Shown: one piece after another, positions 4,010 to 9,722 of the stretch | How positions within the stretch are numbered: the stretch's first letter is position 1 | Layout of the letters: every line of letters starts with the position of its first letter | NCBI GenBank assembly: GCA_035286745.1 | Contig: DATECU010000183.1 | Coordinates: forward strand, 1 to 9,722 | Origin: DATECU01 sp035286745 | GTDB taxonomy: Bacteria; Acidobacteriota; Vicinamibacteria; Fen-336 | Direction: 5' to 3' | DNA length: 9,722 nucleotides | Translations under genes and position numbers: made by a program | Notes under the pieces: generated by a model | What the model was told of the DNA's origin: nothing | Databases searched by the model: none | What the model saw: only the letters and a program-made list of their open reading frames with translations

Positions 4010-6601
4010 TCAATACACGCCGCTGATAGACCAGGGGCCGAAGTCCTCCGGGTAGTGGTTCCGGGCGCCGTCGAGGACCCGCGCCGCGCCGTTCAGGATC
4101 CGGGTGTCGGGGGCAATCGAACACCGCGCGGTCGCGGTCAGCGAGACGACGTCGGCACGCCGATCCAGCACGAAGAACCGCCGCTCCAGGCTCAGGCCCG
4201 TCTTGAAGCGAACCTCCAGCGATTGCGGCGATCCCGGCTGGAAGGGCCCGCTCAACAGAAACACCCCCAAGGCCTTGTCCTGGCGCAGGCCTTGAGCCTG
4301 GTGGCAGAGGCGAAAGGGGCCGTTCGCGACCTCGAAATCCTCCCGCGCCCCCAGGGGGAAATCGAGCACAGCATCGGCGACCCGCAGCTCCGCTCGCCCG
4401 CGTCCGCCCGAGAAGGCCGCGAAGCCGAAGACCGGGTCCTTCCCAGCGGCCGCCGACTCGGTCTCCCAGTGAAGACCGCCCTGGGAGTCGGCCAGCGTCA
4501 CCAGACGAATGCGATGAATGAAGGCGACCGGCGTTCGCTGGCCGTCGCTCTGGACCAGGAAGCTGCGCGTGCCCCGGCTGCCCAGGGGCCTCTGGTCCGG
4601 AATGCGGTAGTCGCCGTCGTATTCGAGCTTGAGCGCCACCACCTTGGTCCAGTCGCCGAAGCCGGGGCCCTGGTAGCCCACCTGCTGGCCCCGGAAGCGA
4701 TCGCCTCCGAGAAGCAAGGAGGGCCCGCCAGTGCGCCGCAGGCGGACCCTGAGCGGTCGGGCGGCATCCTCCGGCAGCAGCTGGGCCGACAGCGGCAAGG
4801 CCCACCACTGCGGATAGCCTCTCCAGTCCCGGCCTCCCGCTGAGGTCGACTCCGGCAACCGCGGCATCGTGGGCAGCAGACGGCTGCCGGGCAGCGTGGT
4901 GTCCCCCACCTGCAGCAAGGCCTGCGACAGGTCCCCTCGTGGCACCCTAAGGTCGAAGAGCAGAAAGGCCTCGCCCGCGCTGCGCAGCGAGGCCAACGCC
5001 TCCGGACCGAGGGTGATCTCCTGCTCGACGCCTGCCACCGCTCCTCCCACTTCGGTTTCGACCTGATGCCAGAGCGGACTGCGGGCCTGGTGCGCAGTCA
5101 GCAGCAGCGCCAAACCCGTCCAGACCAGCCCGGCCAGGGTCCGGGGCAAGGAGCCCCCTCGGCCGCAGAGGAGAAACGGGCTGCCCAGCAGAACGAGCAG
5201 ACCGAGCACCCACCCCAGCCGTGACAGCTCGGGCGCGCTCATGAAGAGCCAGCGCGAGAGCCCCAGGAGCAGGCCTCCCGCCAGCAGCGCGGAGGCGGGC
5301 CAGCCCCAGGTCCTACCCCGCACAGCAGCCCGGGCCTTCTCGGCCAGCCGCGGCACGGTCGCCCCCGCCACCGCGATCAGGATCGGCATCACCGGGAGGT
5401 TGTAGCGGGGCCAGGCGAACACCAGGCCATGCAGCAGCGCCAGCGACCCGGGCAGCAGGAAGACCGCCAAGTGGCCGCGGCGCTCCGCGACCAGGAGGAC
5501 CAGCCCCAGCAGTGCCAGCAGCAGGATCCCCCGCTGCACGCCCACCTGCCAGGGGTAGGAGAAGGGGTAGTCCCACTTGTAGTCGTTGGCCGGACGATCG
5601 TACAACCGATAGGCGTTGTCAAGCACCAGCAAGACGGACGCGAGCGGCCGCTCCGCCACATAACGAGCTGTGAAGGCGAGCTGGCGCGCCCGGGAGCGGA
5701 GCAGGTCGGGGTCCTGGTTGGCCCGCGCTTCCGCCTCCATCGCCTGGTAGTACGGCTCTTGCTTGAAGCGGTAGGGGCCGATCCAGCCGTCGGTTTCAAG
5801 GAACTGCCAGAAGCCATACGGGTAGAGCGGCTTGAAGGTGGCATTCCCCAACTGGACCACGTCGTCCCGCTCGCCCGCCGCCCAGACGACGCCACCCCAG
5901 ACCGCCGCCCAGGGCAGCCAGCCCAGAAGAAAGGCCAGAACCCAGCGGCGCGACCTCGCCCGCCGCGCCCAACGCCGGGCGGTGCCGGCCAGCCCCACGA
6001 CCGCCAGGAGCAGGAAGTAGGTCATGAGCTGGGCCCGCACCAGAAGTCCCAGGCCCAGGACGAAGCCCGCGGCAGCCAAGAGCCGTGGTCGGTCCCGGTG
6101 GAGGGCTTCGACGTAGAGCACGACCGCCCACACGAACAGACAGCCGGTCAGGGGATCCGGGTAGAGCCGACCCGTCTGCACCGCATGGCTGGAATAGACG
6201 GCCGTCGTCGCCAGGGCCAGCAGGCCCCCGGCGAAGCTGCCGCTGAGCCGCCTGCCCAGGAGGAAGGTGCCCAGCATTCCGGCCGTGTTGAAGCTGGCCA
6301 GGATCACCTGAAAGAAGGCCCAATCCCGCGGTCGGAGCCCGTCCATCACGGCAAACAGCGAGCCCACCCCGATAAGCGGCAGAGCCCCGCGCACCTGCTC
6401 GAAGACCGCGCCCCGGGCCTCGCCCGCCAGCAGGCGGGCCACCGCTTCTTGCAAGCGCTCGCCGACCTTGTAGTACCCCGCGGGGTCGCCGAAGAGCCTC
6501 GGCTGCGGGAAGTGGGCGAAGAAGTAGAGCTGGAGGCCGTGACCCAGAGCGAGCAGGCCGAGGACGGCCAGCAGGCGCCACCAGGCGCGCCGGTTCAGCA
6601 A
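4010..6601 (-). CDS. GT-C family membrane glycosyltransferase (PMT/ArnT-like) with large unknown C-terminal domain
   Basis: The product has 863 residues from TTG 6601. TM1 is at about 8-30, then a first external loop with LFGDPAGYYK (D39, Y43/Y44), the acidic position that GT-C enzymes of the PMT/ArnT type use to bind the lipid-phosphate sugar donor. About a dozen further hydrophobic helices run to residue ~505, with typical loops such as GRLYPDPLTG and FAWPRYNLPVMPI. Residues ~506-863 are soluble and beta-rich, with motifs DGDYRIPDQ and FGPWSISGVY at the C-terminus, presumably outside the membrane. I cannot name this domain. The family transfers sugars from polyprenyl-phosphate carriers to protein, lipid A or glycan; the acceptor here is unknown. 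The frame stays open far upstream inside the methyltransferase gene, but the hydrophobic start just after the TTG fixes the N-terminus. TTGCTGA overlaps the upstream stop, with GAGG upstream. CTG at 6598 is a less likely start. Confidence 0.82.
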   Translation of the reverse strand: MLNRRAWWRLLAVLGLLALGHGLQLYFFAHFPQPRLFGDPAGYYKVGERLQEAVARLLAGEARGAVFEQVRGALPLIGVGSLFAVMDGLRPRDWAFFQVILASFNTAGMLGTFLLGRRLSGSFAGGLLALATTAVYSSHAVQTGRLYPDPLTGCLFVWAVVLYVEALHRDRPRLLAAAGFVLGLGLLVRAQLMTYFLLLAVVGLAGTARRWARRARSRRWVLAFLLGWLPWAAVWGGVVWAAGERDDVVQLGNATFKPLYPYGFWQFLETDGWIGPYRFKQEPYYQAMEAEARANQDPDLLRSRARQLAFTARYVAERPLASVLLVLDNAYRLYDRPANDYKWDYPFSYPWQVGVQRGILLLALLGLVLLVAERRGHLAVFLLPGSLALLHGLVFAWPRYNLPVMPILIAVAGATVPRLAEKARAAVRGRTWGWPASALLAGGLLLGLSRWLFMSAPELSRLGWVLGLLVLLGSPFLLCGRGGSLPRTLAGLVWTGLALLLTAHQARSPLWHQVETEVGGAVAGVEQEITLGPEALASLRSAGEAFLLFDLRVPRGDLSQALLQVGDTTLPGSRLLPTMPRLPESTSAGGRDWRGYPQWWALPLSAQLLPEDAARPLRVRLRRTGGPSLLLGGDRFRGQQVGYQGPGFGDWTKVVALKLEYDGDYRIPDQRPLGSRGTRSFLVQSDGQRTPVAFIHRIRLVTLADSQGGLHWETESAAAGKDPVFGFAAFSGGRGRAELRVADAVLDFPLGAREDFEVANGPFRLCHQAQGLRQDKALGVFLLSGPFQPGSPQSLEVRFKTGLSLERRFFVLDRRADVVSLTATARCSIAPDTRILNGAARVLDGARNHYPEDFGPWSISGVY

Positions 6602-7506
6602 GCAGCCGGCCTCGTCAGGCGCGCCGTCACCACCAGCTTCCAGCGAGGATCGAAGTAGGCGACCAGTCGGCCCAGGCCACAGGCCCGGGCCACCGTCAGG
6701 GCGGCCCCCCAGAGCCACGGCGCCGCCGGCACCAAACGACCGAGAGTCTCCTCCAGGGACATGCGCTTGCCGACGGTCCCCCACTCCAGCGGTTCGAAAC
6801 CGGTGGCCCGCAGGAGGGCGGTGAGGCTCATGCGATTGAAGAAGTAGATGTGCTCCGGCATCTTGCGCATCTCTTCCCAGCGCCGCCCCAGAATCCGTGC
6901 CGCCAGGCTTCCCAGGTCGGGTGTGACCACCGACAAGACGCCGCCCGGGCGCAGAACCCGCGCCAGCTCGCTGAGAGCCAGTCTCGGGTCGGGCAGGTGC
7001 TCGATCACGTCCCACACCAGCACGGCGTCGAAGCTCCCCGCCGCCAGGCCAGCGCCCCACAGGTCGGTCGCCACCGGAACCCCCAGAGACTCGGCGGCGG
7101 CGACGGCCACCGCCTGGGCCGGTTCGATCCCTGCCACCTCCCAGCCGCGCTCCCGGGCCACCTCCATGATGAAGCCGTAGGCGCAGCCCAGGTCGAGCAG
7201 CCGACCCCTTTGAGCGTGCCGCTCGAGGGCCGGCAACAGCCGCTCGGCCTTGTCCCTCACCGCGGCGCGATCGCTTCGGTAGACGGAGTAGCCGCATGCC
7301 GGATCGCGGCTGTCGAAGTAGGCCTCGCTGTACAGAGCGGCCAGCCTGGAGGCGGTCGGCCGCGGGCTCATGAAGACCAGGCCGCAGCCCCCGCAGCGGC
7401 GAAACGAGTACCCTTGGAGGCAGCAGAAGGGTCTCGCCTCCCCTTGCCCCTGGCAAGTCGGGCAAGCGACCGTCTCCCATCCGTCCGGCCCTGGATCTTG
7501 CTTCAT
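6595..7506 (-). CDS. Class I SAM-dependent methyltransferase with N-terminal zinc ribbon
   Basis: The product has 303 residues from ATG 7506. Residues 15-41 hold two cysteine pairs (C15-x2-C18 and C38-x2-C41, followed by GLVFMSPRP), a zinc ribbon typical of glycan- or natural-product-linked Methyltransf_23 proteins. The Rossmann core follows: motif I LLDLGCAYGF (103-112), acidic end of beta-2 in GIEP (E128), VLVWDVIEHLPDP (162-174) and LRPGGVLSVVTPD. A C-terminal cap (about 215-303) contains HIYFFNRMSLTALLRATGF, found in sugar and lipid methyltransferases. The substrate is not visible. The next gene begins inside its stop codon region and encodes a membrane glycosyltransferase, so a role in making or modifying a surface sugar is likely. 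The frame continues to 8025, but that part is antisense to the 7606-8337 gene. The product start at 7506 is supported by the zinc ribbon position. Confidence 0.87.
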   Translation of the reverse strand: MKQDPGPDGWETVACPTCQGQGEARPFCCLQGYSFRRCGGCGLVFMSPRPTASRLAALYSEAYFDSRDPACGYSVYRSDRAAVRDKAERLLPALERHAQRGRLLDLGCAYGFIMEVARERGWEVAGIEPAQAVAVAAAESLGVPVATDLWGAGLAAGSFDAVLVWDVIEHLPDPRLALSELARVLRPGGVLSVVTPDLGSLAARILGRRWEEMRKMPEHIYFFNRMSLTALLRATGFEPLEWGTVGKRMSLEETLGRLVPAAPWLWGAALTVARACGLGRLVAYFDPRWKLVVTARLTRPAAC

Positions 7507-7518
7507 GGATCGGGCGAG

Positions 7519-7524
7519 ATTGTA
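7519..7524 (-). promoter_or_regulatory. Putative -10 box of the methyltransferase-glycosyltransferase operon
   Basis: TACAAT on the minus strand (five of six consensus bases) lies 12 bases before the ATG at 7506. No clear -35 is visible at 16-18 bases. The predicted message would have a leader of only about five bases, in line with the absence of a ribosome binding site next to the ATG. GGGGGAGA sits further upstream at a distance too great to act. Confidence 0.45.
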
Positions 7525-7567
7525 CCGTCTCCCCCTTCTCGATGCGTGCTGTGCTCGCGGTTCTTGG

Positions 7568-7596
7568 TTGCAGCCCTGGTCGCGCTGCGCTAGGGT
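7568..7596 (+). promoter_or_regulatory. Putative promoter of the single-TM protein gene
   Basis: TTGCAG (7568-7573) and TAGGGT (7591-7596) are separated by exactly 17 bases, and the -10-like box ends nine bases before ATG 7606. It faces the methyltransferase promoter across a 99-base divergent region. The boxes are weak matches, supported mainly by spacing and by the same layout at other genes here. Confidence 0.4.
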
Positions 7597-7605
7597 CTCC
7601 GAGAG

Positions 7606-8337
7606 ATGACCGAAGCTCGGAAACCGCAGGCGGGACCCGGCTGGCCGCTCGCCGTGGCGGCGGTGGCCATGGTGGCGATCCTCGCGGGAACCGCGATCTC
7701 CATCTTCTACTCGGCGCGCAACCTCCCCGGCGACACCATCGCCCAGGGCCGGGAGGCCCTCCAGGACCTGGCGCGGGTCGCCGAGGCCTTTCGCCGGGGC
7801 ACCATCGCCACCAGCTTCACGAGCTACGCCACCCAGGTCGCCGGCAGCAACTACTTGCAGTTCGCCCAGCTCAGGCAGATGGAGGTCTTCGAGCGCAAGG
7901 ACAGCCAGAGCCTCTTCTGGGGCCAGCTCTCGCTTCCCGACGTGCTGGTCGAAGCCCGGGCGCCCGTCGAGTACACGTACTACCTCGATCTCGACAAGCC
8001 CTGGAAGCTGGAGCTTCGGGACCATCGGCTGCTGGTGCTTTCGCCCCCCATCGAATTCAACACCCCCGCCGTCGACGCCTCGGCCATCCGCTTCGAGGTG
8101 CGCGAGGGTAGCGTTTGGCGCGACGAGACCCCGGTCACCGAGGCGCTCAAGGCCAGCCTGACCGCGCTGTGTCGGGACCGGGCCCGCATCAACACCGCCC
8201 TGGTGCGGGAGGTGGGACGGCGGCGGACCGAGGAGTTCGTGAGGCGCTTCCTGGCCGCTCGCTTCAGCGACGGACAGGCCTACCAGGTCGAGGTGGTGTT
8301 TCCCGACGAGGTCGCGCGCCCGCGGCCACTGGGCTAG
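7606..8337 (+). CDS. Single-pass membrane-anchored protein, DUF4230-like
   Basis: The product has 243 residues. A polar N-terminus is followed by one transmembrane helix (13-35, ending ISIFYSARN) and a long extracytoplasmic part. It contains FERKDSQSLFWGQL, then YTYYLDLDKPWKLELRDHRLLVLSPPIEFN, then an Arg/Glu-rich helix with EALKASLTALCRDRARINTALVREVGRR. The pattern of N-terminal anchor, beta strands with a Y/F-x-x-DL-x-K step, a strand ending in a proline pair, and a helical tail resembles DUF4230, a family without known function. I infer this by pattern only. The start ATG 7606 follows a possible promoter and a weak GAGAG. The gene is divergent from the methyltransferase and ends six bases from the purA stop on the opposite strand, so the two convergent transcripts must overlap unless ended very sharply. 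Confidence 0.75.
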   Translation: MTEARKPQAGPGWPLAVAAVAMVAILAGTAISIFYSARNLPGDTIAQGREALQDLARVAEAFRRGTIATSFTSYATQVAGSNYLQFAQLRQMEVFERKDSQSLFWGQLSLPDVLVEARAPVEYTYYLDLDKPWKLELRDHRLLVLSPPIEFNTPAVDASAIRFEVREGSVWRDETPVTEALKASLTALCRDRARINTALVREVGRRRTEEFVRRFLAARFSDGQAYQVEVVFPDEVARPRPLG

Positions 8338-8343
8338 GCCGAC

Positions 8344-9651
8344 CTAGTAGGCGAACCAGGTCGCGGTGGCGCTGCTGCCCCGCAGGATGGTGTCCTCGCG
8401 GTCGGGACCGGTCGACACCATGCCGATCTCGACGCCGGCAAGCTCCGCCAGCCGCTCCAGGTAGCGCTGCGCACCGGCAGGCAATCGATCGAAGGCCCGC
8501 GCGCCGGCGGTCGAGGTCGACCATCCGGGCAGGGTTTCGTAGACCGGCTCACAGGCCTCCAGCACCGAGAGGTCGGCCGGGAACTCGCGGATCAACTCGC
8601 CCTCATAGCGGTAGGCGGTGGCGACCTTGATCTCCGCCAGGTGATCGAGCACGTCGAGCTTGGTGAGAGCGATGGAGTCGAAGCCGTTGACCCGCGCCGA
8701 GTGGCGCACCACCACGGCGTCGAACCAGCCGCAACGGCGCGGCCGTCCGGTGGAGGCGCCGAACTCGCCACCCCGCTGGCGCACCTCTTCCTCGAGGGCG
8801 CCTCCCATCTCCGAGGGGAAGGGACCGGCGCCCACCCGGGTGGTGTAGGCCTTGGCCACCCCCAGCACCCCGTCGATCCGGTTGGGCGGGAAGCCCAGGC
8901 CGGTCGCCACTCCACCGGCGGTGGCCGAGCTCGAGGTCACGTAGGGGTAGGTGCCGTGATCGATGTCGAGCAGGGCCGCCTGCGCCCCTTCGAACAGGAC
9001 CGAGTAGCCCTGAGCCGTCTGCTGAGAGAGGACCAGCGACACGTCCTGAATGCGTGAGCGCTGGCGCTCCCCGAAGGCCGCCAGCTCGACCAGCAGAAGG
9101 TCCCAGTCCACTTCGGGGGTGCGGCCGGCACCCCGGCAGACTCCCTCGTAGTGTCGGCGGGCCTCGGCGAGCTTGGCAGCCAAGAACTGCGGCCGCAGCA
9201 GGTCCGCCATGCGCAGGCCGCGGCGTCCCGCCTTGTCCTCGTAGGCGGGGCCGATGCCGCGAAGCGTCGTGCCCAGCTTCCGCTCCCCGCGAGACTCCTC
9301 GGCCATGGCTTCCAGCGCCCGATGGTGAGGCAGGATCAGGTGGGCTCGATCGGAGATCACCAGGTTGTCGCCCACTTCGACGCCGCGCCCCCGGAGGGCC
9401 GCGATCTCCTCCTCCAGCGCCTCCGGAGCCACCACCACTCCGTTGCCGATGATGCAGAGGATCCCGGGGTGCAAGATCCCCGACGGGATCAAATGCAGGA
9501 CGAAGCGCTCCTTCCCGATGATGATGGTGTGCCCCGCGTTGTGGCCGCCGTTGTAGCGGGCCACCACCTGGACCTTGGCGGTCAGCAGGTCCACGATCTT
9601 GCCCTTGCCTTCGTCGCCCCACTGGGCGCCCGCCACGACGATGTTCGGCAC
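8344..9651 (-). CDS. purA: Adenylosuccinate synthetase
   Basis: The product has 435 residues, complete and of normal length. It catalyses IMP + aspartate + GTP to adenylosuccinate, the first committed step to AMP, in the cytoplasm. The P-loop-like start WGDEGKGKIVD (11-21) has catalytic D13, and H41 lies in NAGHT, at the same numbers as in the E. coli enzyme. Further signatures are GTTLRGIGPAYEDK, FEGAQAALLDIDHGTYPYVT, TTRVGAGPFPSEM, GRPRRCGWFD and the GTP-base-binding LTKLDVLD. The C-terminus, REDTILRG followed by about ten residues, is a little longer than usual. The start is GTG at 9651, chosen because NIVVAGAQWGDEGKGK then begins at the family's normal position; AGGT lies upstream. No promoter is evident in the 71 bases to the window edge, so purA may be in an operon with a gene beyond it. 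Confidence 0.98.
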   Translation of the reverse strand: MPNIVVAGAQWGDEGKGKIVDLLTAKVQVVARYNGGHNAGHTIIIGKERFVLHLIPSGILHPGILCIIGNGVVVAPEALEEEIAALRGRGVEVGDNLVISDRAHLILPHHRALEAMAEESRGERKLGTTLRGIGPAYEDKAGRRGLRMADLLRPQFLAAKLAEARRHYEGVCRGAGRTPEVDWDLLLVELAAFGERQRSRIQDVSLVLSQQTAQGYSVLFEGAQAALLDIDHGTYPYVTSSSATAGGVATGLGFPPNRIDGVLGVAKAYTTRVGAGPFPSEMGGALEEEVRQRGGEFGASTGRPRRCGWFDAVVVRHSARVNGFDSIALTKLDVLDHLAEIKVATAYRYEGELIREFPADLSVLEACEPVYETLPGWSTSTAGARAFDRLPAGAQRYLERLAELAGVEIGMVSTGPDREDTILRGSSATATWFAY

Positions 9652-9722
9652 TCTGACCTGGGAGGCTTCCGGAAAGCGGCCGGGGCTACTCTTGCGCGGT
9701 CAGCGACGCGGCAAGGACCGAG
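9652..9722. other. Region upstream of purA, nothing assignable
   Basis: These 71 bases hold the weak purA ribosome binding site and a palindromic TTCCGGAA (9667-9674). On the minus strand one frame ends in a TAG at 9688-9686 after 11 codons and could be the tail of an upstream gene, but this is too short to support. Confidence 0.3.

Noticed and set aside
5429..6658. 409-codon plus-strand frame opposite the glycosyltransferase
   Set aside because: Its Gln/Arg/Gly-rich translation is the complement of a Leu/Ala-rich membrane protein and shows no motif or start context.
6602..7480. Upstream extension of the glycosyltransferase frame (would give 1156 residues)
   Set aside because: This part is antisense-free but lies in another frame of the methyltransferase gene and reads as low-complexity Gly/Arg. 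A hydrophobic N-terminus begins right after the TTG at 6601.
7507..8025. Upstream extension of the methyltransferase frame
   Set aside because: It is antisense to the single-TM protein gene and lacks any domain; the zinc ribbon begins near ATG 7506.
9686..9722. Possible tail of an upstream gene (for example hisZ) before purA
   Set aside because: Only 11 codons are visible, which cannot identify a gene or even a coding frame.
1..9722. CRISPR array, insertion sequence or integrase
   Set aside because: No regularly spaced repeats, transposase or recombinase motifs or terminal inverted repeats were seen on either strand.

Overview
The window is high-GC bacterial chromosomal DNA (roughly two-thirds G+C by eye). 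The lineage cannot be fixed from sequence alone. A lipoprotein candidate and a membrane glycosyltransferase with a large extracytoplasmic tail fit a didermal bacterium of a GC-rich environmental phylum, but this is inference. The tRNA gene does not encode its CCA end. Several genes have a TANNNT -10-like box only 6-12 bases before the start codon, which suggests leaderless or nearly leaderless transcripts.

Layout. Positions 1-1229 (+) hold the last 30 codons of a MIP18/DUF59 (SufT/PaaD-type) iron-sulfur protein followed by a polytopic NnrS-like membrane protein. 1357-1662 (+) is a DUF4342 protein with a strong RBS, preceded by two marked inverted repeats. 1759-2349 (+) is a Pro-rich, Cys-containing probable lipoprotein. 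2395-3573 (-) is a compact three-gene operon: a variant hicA, hicB, and a small conserved-looking protein of unknown function. It is driven by a TTGACA-N17-TATCGT promoter whose -10 lies inside a perfect palindrome touching the hicA start codon. 3613-3805 carries no gene but holds three inverted repeats. 3806-3876 (-) is tRNA-Lys(TTT).

4010-7506 (-) is a two-gene unit: a zinc-ribbon SAM methyltransferase followed, with a 7-base overlap and a TTG start, by a GT-C (PMT/ArnT-like) membrane glycosyltransferase with a C-terminal domain of about 355 residues that I do not recognise. 7606-8337 (+) is a single-TM protein resembling DUF4230, transcribed divergently from the methyltransferase. 8344-9651 (-) is purA, a complete adenylosuccinate synthetase, convergent with the previous gene and only 6 bases from it.

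How the genes relate. The DUF59/NnrS-like pair may be the end of a nitric-oxide or metal-cofactor cluster. The methyltransferase/GT-C pair probably modifies a cell-surface glycan or lipid-linked sugar. The hicAB-orf3 block beside the tRNA 3' end is the accessory element in the window and its most interesting part: the toxin lacks the usual HicA Gly-Ser-His motif, and a third gene follows the antitoxin after 7 bases.
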